Assembly: GCF_025736875.1 (NCBI RefSeq)
Contig: NZ_CP107052.1
Coordinates: forward strand, 1,228,001 to 1,292,000
From: Candidatus Kirkpatrickella diaphorinae
GTDB lineage: Bacteria > Pseudomonadota > Alphaproteobacteria > Acetobacterales > Acetobacteraceae
Direction: 5' to 3'
Length of the DNA stretch: 64,000 bases
The translations under genes were made by a program, and so were the position numbers. Below, piece by piece: positions 37,099 through 47,100 of the stretch. Positions within the stretch are counted from its first letter, which is position 1, and every line of letters starts with the position of its first letter. The notes beneath the pieces were generated by a model that was given only the letters and a program-made list of their open reading frames with translations, was not told the origin of the DNA and ran no database searches.

Positions 37099-37941
37099 GT
37101 GACGAACGCCGCGACTTTCCCGCCACTGCGCCAGGCGATGGAGCAGCATGGTCTTTCACCCCGCAAAAGCCTGGGGCAGCACTTCCTCCTCGACCCGTCC
37201 ATTGTCGCGCGCATCGCGCAGCTGGCGGGCCAGCTTGACGGTGTGACCGTAATTGAAGTCGGGCCGGGCCCCGGCGGACTGACGCGCGCGCTGCTTCAGA
37301 CGGAAGCCGCTCAGATCTTCGCTGTGGAGATTGACGCGCGGGCCATCCCGATCCTCGAAGATCTTAAGACCCATGACCCGGATCGTCTGCATATAATCCA
37401 GGCGGATGCGTTGAGGCAGGACATGGCGACGTTCGGGTCCGCCCCAAGGCAGCTCGTCGCAAACCTGCCTTATAATGTCGGCACCAAGCTTATGGTTAAC
37501 TGGCTGGCACAGGCGGCCATGTGGCGTCGTATGACGTTGATGTTTCAGCGAGAAGTGGCAGACCGCATCTGCGCGCAACCCGGGACGGCCGCTTATGGGC
37601 GGCTGAGCGTGTTGGCTCAGTTCTGTGCGTCGTGCAGCATTGTCATGCATGTGCCCGCCGGTGCCTTCACGCCCCCACCCAAAATCGATTCAGCGGTGGT
37701 GGATATCCGACCCCATGCCGAACAGCCTTCAGCATCATTATTCCGTGCTATGGGGCGGGTGACCGCCGCCGCCTTCGGCCAAAGGCGCAAAATGTTGCGC
37801 AGCGCGCTGAAAACCCTCCATGGTGAGACGCTTCTGGACCGCGCCGACATTGACCCCTCGCGCAGGGCCGAGACATTGAGCGTCGCAGAGTTTACGCAAC
37901 TCGCCACCTTATTGTGCGACATGGAAAGCGGGGCAGCGTAG
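37099..37941 (+). CDS. rsmA: 16S rRNA adenine dimethyltransferase RsmA/KsgA
   Basis: 280 residues from GTG 37099. The SAM-dependent Rossmann domain has motif I VIEVGPGPGGLTRAL (52-66), acidic motif II VEID near 76-79 and the catalytic NLPY at 122-125; the N-terminal SLGQHFLLDP is the family signature. It dimethylates two adenines near the 3' end of 16S rRNA during 30S maturation. It follows surA after 29 bp; pdxA, which sits between these genes in many proteobacteria, is missing here. Confidence 0.95.
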   Translation: MTNAATFPPLRQAMEQHGLSPRKSLGQHFLLDPSIVARIAQLAGQLDGVTVIEVGPGPGGLTRALLQTEAAQIFAVEIDARAIPILEDLKTHDPDRLHIIQADALRQDMATFGSAPRQLVANLPYNVGTKLMVNWLAQAAMWRRMTLMFQREVADRICAQPGTAAYGRLSVLAQFCASCSIVMHVPAGAFTPPPKIDSAVVDIRPHAEQPSASLFRAMGRVTAAAFGQRRKMLRSALKTLHGETLLDRADIDPSRRAETLSVAEFTQLATLLCDMESGAA

Positions 37942-37992
37942 GAAGCGGTTACGAAAACCCTTTCTGTCGGCCATTGAACGCCGTGCTCCCGC

Positions 37993-39213
37993 TTATTTTT
38001 CCTTCGGCGGGCTTGCATCCCGCATCATGTAGTCACGGGTCAATGGCACGGCGTTGATATCTCTCGTCAATTGCAGCTGAAAATTCATGTGGCCCTGCAA
38101 TCGAAAAGCCAGCTCCGCACCGGTGAGATAGAACTCAAACATCCGACAGAAACGCTCATCATAAAGCGCGCGGATTTTATCGCGATTTTTGCTGAAGCGC
38201 ACCCGCCAGGCGGAGAGCGTCTTAGCGTAATGAAGGCGCAATATCTCACAATCGGTTAGCCAGAGGCCGGAACTTTCAATGCTGGGCAGCACCTCACTCA
38301 ATGCCGGGGAGTAGCCGCCGGGGAAAATATATTTATTGATCCACGGATTGGTTGAGCCCGGCCCGTCCGACCGCCCGATCGCATGGATAAGCGCCACTCC
38401 GTCCGGATTGAGGCTGCGCGCGACGGTTTGAAAAAAGGCGTCATAATGATTGATCCCGACATGCTCAAACATGCCGACCGAAACGATGCGATCATAAGTT
38501 TGCTGCGATTTGCGATAGTCGCGAAGCTCGAACTTCACCTGGTTTTCAAGCCCGGCCTCCTGCGCGCGCTGACGTGAAACCTCCAATTGCTCCCGCGAGA
38601 GGGTGATGCCCGTCACATGGGCGCCGTAATCCTTCGCCAGGGTCAATGCCATCCCACCCCAGCCGCATCCGATATCCAGCACCTGCAAACCTGGGCGATC
38701 CAGTCGCAATTTCGCGGCGATATGGCGCTTTTTTGCGGCCTGCGCTTCCTCCAGCGTCATATCATCGCGCTCGAAGTAGGCGCAGGAATATTGCATGTCG
38801 TCATCAAGAAACAGCGCATAAAGGGCGCGATTGAGGTCGTAATGCTGCGCGATATTTTTCCGCGCGCGGACGAGCCCGTTAAGCTGACGCACGCGGCGGG
38901 TCATATAACGCCCGTAAGCTTCGAGGCGGTTCAGGAGGTGATTGGATGACCGCATATTATCCATCAGCACGGTCAGGACATCTTCAAGGCTGCAATCAAC
39001 GGCTTCAATCTCGCCATTCATCCAGCTTTCACCAAAAGCCAACTCGGAATTCAGCAAAAGGCCACGAAGGGCGGAGTCGGCATTAATGCGTATCGTGGCG
39101 GTGCGTCCATTCTCCTCACCCTTGAACGACCTGGCCGTGCCATCCGGAAGGATGACCGTCAGCGCGCCCGCCCGAATAAACGCTTTGAGAATTTTTTCCA
39201 GAAGAAACGTCAT
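37993..39213 (-). CDS. cfa: cyclopropane-fatty-acyl-phospholipid synthase
   Basis: 406 residues from ATG 39213, with GGGG 6-9 nt upstream; the frame is open to 39276 but the extra 21 residues lack family similarity. The N-terminal lipid-binding part (about 1-115) is followed by a SAM methyltransferase domain with VLDIGCGWGGMALTLAK, and by YSCAYFERDDMTLEEAQ, VGMFEHVG and KYIFPGGYSP, all typical of CFA synthases. It transfers a methylene from SAM onto unsaturated acyl chains of membrane phospholipids, a common acid and stress adaptation. It converges on rsmA with a 51-bp gap. Confidence 0.94.
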   Translation of the reverse strand: MTFLLEKILKAFIRAGALTVILPDGTARSFKGEENGRTATIRINADSALRGLLLNSELAFGESWMNGEIEAVDCSLEDVLTVLMDNMRSSNHLLNRLEAYGRYMTRRVRQLNGLVRARKNIAQHYDLNRALYALFLDDDMQYSCAYFERDDMTLEEAQAAKKRHIAAKLRLDRPGLQVLDIGCGWGGMALTLAKDYGAHVTGITLSREQLEVSRQRAQEAGLENQVKFELRDYRKSQQTYDRIVSVGMFEHVGINHYDAFFQTVARSLNPDGVALIHAIGRSDGPGSTNPWINKYIFPGGYSPALSEVLPSIESSGLWLTDCEILRLHYAKTLSAWRVRFSKNRDKIRALYDERFCRMFEFYLTGAELAFRLQGHMNFQLQLTRDINAVPLTRDYMMRDASPPKEK

Positions 39214-39500
39214 CGTCGCCCCAATTCCTGTCAGCTTGGTTGCCCTTATGAGAAACCGAAGCGAAATCCCCGTCAATGCTTATGGAAAAAAATTTCGTGC
39301 CACTGATGATTGAGGTGGTTTCATGTTTTGGACAAATATTCGTTAATGGGGCGTGCCGTCATACTCGGATCTCATCATGCTACTTTTGTGCAATTCATGC
39401 ATAAGAGTGTATGGACAGGGAAACAGGCCGGAAAATCATCGTTATGCACCACCCGTGTCGCATGGGGCGGGCATAAGCGCGCAATTTTGCATCTTAACGC

Positions 39501-39534
39501 AAAAAACCCGGCGAAAGAGATCGCCGGGTTTTCC
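39501..39534 (-). terminator. intrinsic terminator of the rpsF-rpsR-rplI operon
   Basis: A 12-bp perfect stem, AAAACCCGGCGA (39503-39514) with TCGCCGGGTTTT (39521-39532), and a 6-nt loop. Read on the minus strand, the stem is followed by a T-run, and it begins 25 bp after the rplI stop. Confidence 0.85.
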
Positions 39535-39557
39535 ACAAAATCACGATGGTGGTGTGA

Positions 39558-40154
39558 TCAGCTTTCGGAAACGTCGCTGACTTCTGCCGTGGCTTCCGCC
39601 TCGGCAACCACTTCACCTTCTTCAGCATGCACTTCCGGCTCTTCAACCTCATCATGCTCAGGCCCGATAACTTCGCCTTTCGCCTGACGCTCAGCCTCTT
39701 CTTCGGAACGCGCAACATTGACCGTGACGGAAATCGTGACTTCCGGATGAAGCACAACCTGTACCGCCACAAGTCCCAGCAATTTGATCGGATGCGGCAG
39801 CACGACCTGCGTACGCTCAACCGTCAGACCGGACACGGTGATCGCCTCAGCAATATCGCGTGAGGTGACTGAACCATAAAGGCTGCCACTGTCGCCAGCC
39901 TGGCGGATGATGACAACCGCCAGACCATCCATACGCTCGGCAAGGCGTTCCGCCTCTTCACGCTTTTTGAGGTTCAGCGCCTCAAGCTGCGCGCGGTCCG
40001 TTTCAAAGCGCTTGCGGTTTGTCTCATTCGCGCGCAGGGCCTTGCCCTTCGGCAGCAGGAAGTTGCGCGCATAACCGGGCTTGACGCGCACGACATCGCC
40101 CATCTGGCCGAGATGCGCAACGCGTTCGAGGAGGATCAATTCAATCTGTGACAT
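39558..40154 (-). CDS. rplI: 50S ribosomal protein L9 with acidic C-terminal extension
   Basis: 198 residues, against about 150 for most L9. The N-terminal domain shows the signature [21 protein letters not shown], followed by the long helix (about 40-75) and the C-terminal globular domain (to about 150). The last 45-50 residues form a strongly acidic tail ([19 protein letters not shown] region) that is not part of the standard fold. L9 binds 23S rRNA at the base of the L1 stalk and helps maintain reading frame. It is last in the operon and followed by a terminator. Confidence 0.96.
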   Translation of the reverse strand: MSQIELILLERVAHLGQMGDVVRVKPGYARNFLLPKGKALRANETNRKRFETDRAQLEALNLKKREEAERLAERMDGLAVVIIRQAGDSGSLYGSVTSRDIAEAITVSGLTVERTQVVLPHPIKLLGLVAVQVVLHPEVTISVTVNVARSEEEAERQAKGEVIGPEHDEVEEPEVHAEEGEVVAEAEATAEVSDVSES

Positions 40155-40164
40155 GATGTGCCCC

Positions 40165-40443
40165 TCAGCTCATGACGTAAGGCAGAAGCGCCAGAAAGCG
40201 CGCGCGCTTGATCGCCTGGGCGAGTTCACGCTGCTTCTTGGCGGAAACCGCCGTGATGCGGCTCGGCACGATTTTGCCGCGCTCGGAAAGATAGCGGCTG
40301 AGCAGGCGCACATCCTTATAATCGATTTTCGGCGCATTTTTGCCGGAGAACGGACAGGATTTGCGACGCCGGTAAAAAGGACGACGTGCCCCAACGGCCA
40401 TGCGACGCGCTGCGGGATTCACTTCATTTGTTGTGTCTGTCAT
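40165..40443 (-). CDS. rpsR: 30S ribosomal protein S18
   Basis: 92 residues with the S18 core: [52 protein letters not shown] and an [14 protein letters not shown] end. It binds S6 and 16S rRNA on the platform of the small subunit. The first 14 residues precede the usual start region; ATG 40401 (MAVGARRP) would remove them. It lies 5 bp after rpsF and 10 bp before rplI. Confidence 0.97.
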   Translation of the reverse strand: MTDTTNEVNPAARRMAVGARRPFYRRRKSCPFSGKNAPKIDYKDVRLLSRYLSERGKIVPSRITAVSAKKQRELAQAIKRARFLALLPYVMS

Positions 40444-40448
40444 GAGGC

Positions 40449-40916
40449 TTACTCCGCATCCATGTCGGCGTTTTCACGCGCGCGATATTCTTCACGGTCA
40501 TCACCGCGACGCCCGCCGCGGCCGCTCTCAAAGCGCCCTGACGGCTTGTTGCCACCGGCACGGAAACCGCCACGATCACCCCCGCGATCCTCGCTTTTGC
40601 GCGACAGGATCGGCGAAGGTGCCTGGTCAATCGCATCGACACGCAGGGTCAGGACGCGCAGGACATCCTCATTGAGGCTCAGTTGGCGCTCCAGCTCCCG
40701 AATCAGTTCGGGCTGGGCATTGAGGCCGAGCAGGACATAATGCCCCTTGCGGTTTTTCTTGATGCGGTAAGCGAGGCTGCGAAGGCCCCAGAATTCGCGC
40801 TTTTCGATCGACCCACCGCCTTCAGTCAGCAGCTTCTCGATCTGTTCAACAATTCCCTCAACCTGCGCCTGAGAGATATCGTTACGTGCAATCAGCACGC
40901 TTTCATATAATGGCAT
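40449..40916 (-). CDS. rpsF: 30S ribosomal protein S6 with RGG-rich C-terminal extension
   Basis: 155 residues. The S6 fold covers about residues 1-95 ([44 protein letters not shown]). The remaining 55 residues form a low-complexity tail with several RGG/RG repeats ([21 protein letters not shown]) and scattered acids, ending NADMDAE. S6 pairs with S18 on the 30S platform. ATG 40916 has AGGGAG 8 nt upstream. It is first in the operon; the 240-bp upstream region holds its promoter and leader, where I could not identify a firm -35/-10. Confidence 0.96.
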   Translation of the reverse strand: MPLYESVLIARNDISQAQVEGIVEQIEKLLTEGGGSIEKREFWGLRSLAYRIKKNRKGHYVLLGLNAQPELIRELERQLSLNEDVLRVLTLRVDAIDQAPSPILSRKSEDRGGDRGGFRAGGNKPSGRFESGRGGRRGDDREEYRARENADMDAE

Positions 40917-41093
40917 TGTGACTCCCTTTGGATTGCTTCAACCCGATCACGCCTTGATGGCGTTGACATCCTTTCCCCAGGATTATGGGTATAGCCGCTG
41001 CGATGCCGTCGCCCGGCAGGGAAGAGGTTGCGTAAACCACATTCAGACCGATAAAGCAAGGTAAATCACGGTCGGCCCGATTGCATCCCGTAT

Positions 41094-41129
41094 AAAAAAA
41101 ACGGCCCCAATGCTTTCCGCGCGGGGCCG
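41094..41129 (-). terminator. intrinsic terminator of the giant Hint-domain gene
   Basis: A 7-bp stem CGGCCCC (41102-41108) with GGGGCCG (41123-41129). On the minus strand the stem is followed directly by a run of eight T residues, a strong intrinsic terminator 29 bp past the stop of the 41158-48330 gene. Confidence 0.85.
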
Positions 41130-41157
41130 CTCATTTTTCTCAAAGCTTTGGCGGATG

Positions 41158-44100
41158 TCAGGCCGCGGCGGTCTCCGGCCGCGTCACATCAGCCTTCGTG
41201 ACCGTCAGATAAGGCCCTTCCTGCAATAATTTGATCTGCAGGGAAAAATCAAAGTTGCCACGCTCCTCAGAGGAGGGCAATTTCAAAACGGCGCACCCAT
41301 CTGTCCACCTTGCGGCGGGGTGCTCGACACCATGCCATCCCGGCGCATCATCGGTGAAATGATGTGTGACCTCCATGATGTGCTGCGGCCCGATCAGATG
41401 CACCGCCCCCACCAGCACCCCCAGCACACGCCGATCATCCACATAAGGACCAATCACATCACACGGACGGCTCGCACGGCTGGCAAGGCACACCGCATCC
41501 ACATCCTTCGGCAGATTGAAAACATAGCCCCCCTCCCGATGCGAGACAGGCCACAGCGCCATACCATTGGGCAGAAGCAGGTGGAAATCCGCATCCATCG
41601 TCACGCCCGCCCCCGCACGTGCCGCCGCCGGCAATGCCACAAGCCGCTCACGGCATACATCAAGCCCGGCAAGGCGCGCACATACAGGCTCAACCTGCTC
41701 ACGCGTCACAAAAAGCGGGGCCGCAAGCGCCGACACTGTCTTCGGACGCAGGCCCACAACGCCATGCCCCGCGCTGAAACGCGCCCGGTTGCCCGTATCC
41801 AGATATGTCTCCACAGCCAGGCCCGCCGCACTGACAATCGCGTGCTTCTCCGTCTCAAAATGATGAAAACGGTATGTTGGCAGCTCACGCTCATAGGCAA
41901 TGCTGCCCCCATTGACGAGCATACGCACAGGGATCAGCCCGCCATCCACAAAAACGCAATGTTCCGACGTCACCAGAACATCCTCAAACGGCGCACCCGG
42001 GCCGAAAGCATCCTTGACGATGCGCACAGCGTAGCCCGCAAGGTCACCGGGGAGATCCGCCCGGCACGTCACGTCGCCCTCACCCACCCAGCGCACGGGT
42101 GCGGCCACTTCCGCGCCGTCCTCATAGGTGATGACAAGGTCGCCAGGCGCCAGTTCTTCAACCGGGCGCCAGCCTTGAGGCGTCTTGATCCGCGTGCCAG
42201 ACAAAAAGCATGTCTCAATGTTCGTGCCGCCATGTCCGTCCGGATTTACCGTGAGATCCTGCCCATCCTTAAGGTTTTTCCCGGAAACATGATCAAATAT
42301 GAGTTCTTGCAGCCCACTTGACCTGGCATTGGCGGATTTTGAGGCGGTTTCATAAAGTATATGGATTTTGCCCGCTTCATAATAAGCCCGCTTGACCGTC
42401 ATACCTTCCTGTTTGAGGCCCTCGACATCGAGCTTAACCCCATCGCCGAAATTCTTGATCCCGACCCTGATATGCGTTTCCATCTGGGTGGGGTCGATCG
42501 CCTCTTCAAAGCCGATCGTGCAGCCTAGCTTGGCGGCTTCATCACTGATTTCAACCGTGGCGGTGCACAGGGAACCATTTTCAAGCTTCACAATTCCGGA
42601 CGCAGCAACTTTGATCATGGGCGAGATATCCGCACCATCCATGATCATCAACGTCGTGCCTGCACCGACATTGATCACGTCCTTCGTCACGCCACCCGTC
42701 ACCGTCCCGAATAGTTTGACGACGCCGTCACCTTTGAGATCAAGCGCACCGCTCACGGACATGTCGCCGCTAATGTCCAATTCCGCTTTCGACTGGCCAA
42801 AATCGATCGTACCGCCTTTCGAGGAGACCGAGATTTTGCTGCCGATACTGAAACTTCCATTCTGCTTCAGGACGATCGAACCACCATCAAAGTCGATCGA
42901 CGCATCTGAAGATGCATCCGGCGTGGCGATCAGAGATGTGCCATCAAACGTCAGCGTGCCGGAGATTTTCGTCGTGCCGCCGGTCAGGTCAAGCGCTTTG
43001 ACGGTCACCGCATCCGTGACGCTGATCGTGCCATCCGCCTGCGTCAACTTATCAATTGTGCCGCCGTTCAGCGTAACGGTGCCCGTATCACCCTTTAACA
43101 GGGTCAGGCTCGTCATATCTGTGCCGAAGGTGCTGTCAGCGGAGCTGTTGACCGTGACAGCCCCCAGCGTCCCTTTCTTCAGATCAACCTGGCCCGAGCC
43201 GGAGATCGCCAGCACGTCATGCGTGTACTTGATGGTATTGACGGTGACGGAACCGCCCGTGACGGTAAATTTGGTTGTCACCACCAGCCCGTCAAAAGTG
43301 AGTGTCCCGCCGGAAACATTGAGCGTATCGACGTTGATTGACTTGTTATCATCAATGACTGCGCCGCCAGAGACGGTTAGAGTCGTCACCGTCACATTGT
43401 CCGCTGTTAATTTCAGATTGCCGCCAGCGACCGATATGGTCGAAAGTGCGCTTCCACCCAGCGACGTCGTGCCGGAATTATCTTTGAGAAGCTCAAGCGA
43501 TGTGAAAGACGCGCTGATGCTGCTATCGCCGGAGCTGGAGATCGTCACATCACCCAGACTACCGTTATAAAGCTGAACGACACCACTGCCCGTGACTTTC
43601 AGGGCGCCGTTACATGCAACGTGCGACGCAGAAAATTTTCCGCCACTTACAGCGGCATCGCCGGTGACTTTGACCCAGGAAGCATCGAACGAGCCGCCGG
43701 ACTGTGAAATTGTCGCCAGCGTCAGCTGATTGCTTTCAGAAGTGCCGGAATTTGCGGTGAAAGTCCCGCCGGAGAGTGTCAGGGATGAAATGTTATCGCT
43801 GGCCCCGCAAGTGACCTTCCCGTCTTCCACGATAAGCGGGACGCTGAGCGTCACTGAGTCGGCGAGTTTCAAAATCCCCAGATTATTGGCGACATCAATA
43901 CTGCCTGTATCATTATTGTCCGGCCTGGAGATCCTGGCATTCTGCGACAGATCAACTTCACCGGAGACATTATCGCCCCCACCGATGGAAATGACACCCG
44001 TCAGCGTAATCGAACCTGCGAGGGTGCCAAGGCCGCCGAAACGCGGCTGGTCATTCGTGCGGGTGGTGTTTCCAAAGGCGGTTTTAGAACTGCCGAGACC

Positions 44101-47100
44101 CTGATCATAATATGGGTTGTACCCGACGGTCAGATTCCCGATTGATGCCCCATCAGAAAATGAAATTGAAGAGGTTTTCCAGCTATTTGAGCTGCCATCC
44201 CAGTAATTGCCGGAGACGGCAACATGTCCATCACCGGAATAACCATATTTGCCCAGATCAATCGCCGCGGAGGCCACGATTTTCGCATCGCTGTCCAATA
44301 TGAATTTCGCCGAGACTTCGACCGTATTGTAATCCCAGCCGATCACATAATTACCGGAGAGCGTGCTCTCAGCCTCGATCTTTAAACGGGCCTGCGAATT
44401 AAGAACAATAACGCCGGATTCACCCGTCTCAGCGCGTCCCCCCTCCATATAAACGGTTGAACCGTTGAGAATCTGCGCCCAGAGTTTATTTCCGCCTGAA
44501 TTATCATTGAAATATTGGACGTCTGATTCTTTGACAGAGCGCCCGGCAGCCGAAGCTGACGTATCGGGCTTGCCGCCGGAGAAATGATAGATACCACTCT
44601 TATAAATGTAAAAGTCACCCTTCACGCAGAAAGCATGACTGATGGAAAGCGTGCCCGACGTGATCTGCACGTTAAGAAAGCCCGCGCCGTAGATAATCTG
44701 CCCGCTCAGCGTGACTGAATATTTATCAGAGACGTCGATTTTAATGATCGGGTTGTTTGATGTATTTCCCGACGCGACCAGGATAGGCACGGTCATATCC
44801 GTGCTCATCTGATTGAAGTAACTGACTTCAATATGCTTGACGATGGGCAGGAAATCGAAGTTGGTCGCTCTACTGTAAGATGTACCAAGGACGTCATTGA
44901 CCTGGTTCCACGCCTGCTCCCTTGCGTAGGCATGCCAGCCAAACGTGCTCCAATACATTTTATTGACGCCGCCACTATCTCCTTTATGCTCGGAGTCAAG
45001 GCATTTTTGATCGATGCGACCACTCAGTTTGATCTTGAGAGAGTCCAGACCGAAATACCATTTACGCGCATCATCCCACGTCATTGTCCCGTCGGGAAGC
45101 ACGCTCGCATTCAAAGCTTCATTATTGTACAGATTTTTCCCCAAGACATGTTCGAGGATAATCTCGTGCTCCTCGACTTTGCTCGTCGTCTGATTCGTCT
45201 CTTTATAGAAAACGTGGATTTTGCCGTCGAGATAATATGCTTTCTCGAAGGTCGCGCCATTTTCGTGCAGCGCATCAAAATCCAGTTGCACACCATCCTT
45301 GAAATTTTCGATTGTGACATTGATGTGTTCGACCAGACCCGTCGTACCACCATCTGCAAAGTGAAGGACACCGCCCTTTTGCGCCGCATCGTCACTACAG
45401 ACGATTGTCGCCGATGCGCTGGCCGTGTCTTCAAACGAGATGCGGCTGCCAGCTTCCATAAGGATCTTCGGCTTGATGACCGCATCCTTCATGATCATCA
45501 AAGTCGTGCCGGCATGGACGTTGATGACATCCGCATCATCGGACCCAGTGACATTGCCATATAAGCTGACGACACCGCTGCCCTCAATATCAAGTGCGCC
45601 TTTGACATCGAAGCCCTTCTTGATGTTGAGCTCGGCAAGTGACCCGCCCAGATCAATCCTGCCCCCGTTCTTGGACACGTTGAACGCGCCATTCATGTCA
45701 TATGTGCCGGCGTGATTGAAGGTCAGCGTGCCGCCATCCAACGTGACGTTTGCGTCCTTGCCGATCGTCACGGTGGAATCGCTCAGGACAAGCGTGCCGG
45801 AAATCGACGTTGTGCCGCCGGAGATATCAAGCGTCTTGACCGTGACCGTTCTGGTCACATCCAGAATGCCATCCTGCTGGGTCACCGTTTCGATCGTTCC
45901 GCCAGTCAGCGTGACTGTGCCCTCATCTCCGGTTTGCAGGGTAAGGCTGGTGATATTTGCGCCGAGCGTGCTGTCGGCGGAGCTGTTGACCGTCACCGTT
46001 TTAAGAACGCCGTTCGACAGATTAATCGCGCCGGAACCCGTAATCGCCAGCGTGTCCGCCGTGTATTCGATTTCATCAGCCGTGACGATGCCACCGCTGA
46101 CGCTGAAGCTTTGTCCGACTTTCAGGATGGCGCATTTAACATCCCCGTTTGTAACGGCGAGATTATTAACGGTTACATTATGGTCACTGGTCACATGACC
46201 GCCTGAAATCGACAGAGATGTAACGGCGACATTCTGCGCCGAGAATTTCAGCGTCCCGCCCGCGACGGTGAGGCCTGGGAGGTCTGCCCCGGTAAGGGTT
46301 GTTGTGCCGGTGTTACCGGAAGCAAGTTGCAGCGAGGTGAAGCTGGCTCCAATGGTGCTGTTGCCGCTGCTGTTAATGGTGACGTCAGCCAGCGTGCCAC
46401 CTGAAAGCTTGACGGCACCACTGCCCGACACATTCAGCGCGCTGTCGCATTTCATGGATGTCGCCGATAATGTCCCGCCACTGACGGCGGTTTCACCCTT
46501 GAAATACGCGTATGCGGCATTGAGCAGCCCACCCGTCAAAGTGAGTTTGTCCACGGTGAGGATATTGTCTTCGGCGGCGCTCGGGGTTCCGTCAAATGTG
46601 CCGCCGGAGATGGTCAGGGAGCCGAAACTGTCATTTTTACCGCAGGTGAAGTGCCCCCCGAGCATGTTCACGTCGCTGAAATAATCGCTGTCGCCACATG
46701 TAACCGTCCCGTCATCCATTTTAAGCGGGACGTTCATCTTGGCCGAGTCTTCAAGCTTCAGAACGCCGAGACTATTGACGATTTCAACGCTACCTTTTTC
46801 ATTTCCATCGGGCCTTGCGAGCGTCGCGTCTTTTGCCAGATCAACCTCACCGGTTGAATCGTCGCCGCCACCAATAAAAAAGTTACCACTGAGCTTGATG
46901 GTCCCGGAAAGCGCCGCCGTGGCACCGTAACGTGCATGAAGGTTTTTGAGAGAAGCATCACCCAAAACCGTCTGCGCGCTGCCGATACCCTGGTCAAAAA
47001 AGGGATTATAACCAATCGTCAGATTGCCAATGGTGGCGCCGTCTGAGAAATCGACGGCAGATGTCTGCCATGATGAGCCATTCCAGAAATCGCCGGTGAT

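Noticed and set aside
41320-42321. 333-codon plus-strand frame antisense to the Hint domain
   Set aside because: Its Arg/His-rich product has no family resemblance, whereas the minus strand encodes recognisable Hint motifs in the same stretch.
42392-43570. 392-codon plus-strand frame antisense to the giant Hint-protein gene
   Set aside because: Its product is low-complexity Ser/Val/Pro, the mirror of the Ser/Gly/Thr repeats on the other strand, with no domain and no ribosome binding site. The minus-strand frame of 2390 codons is clearly the gene.
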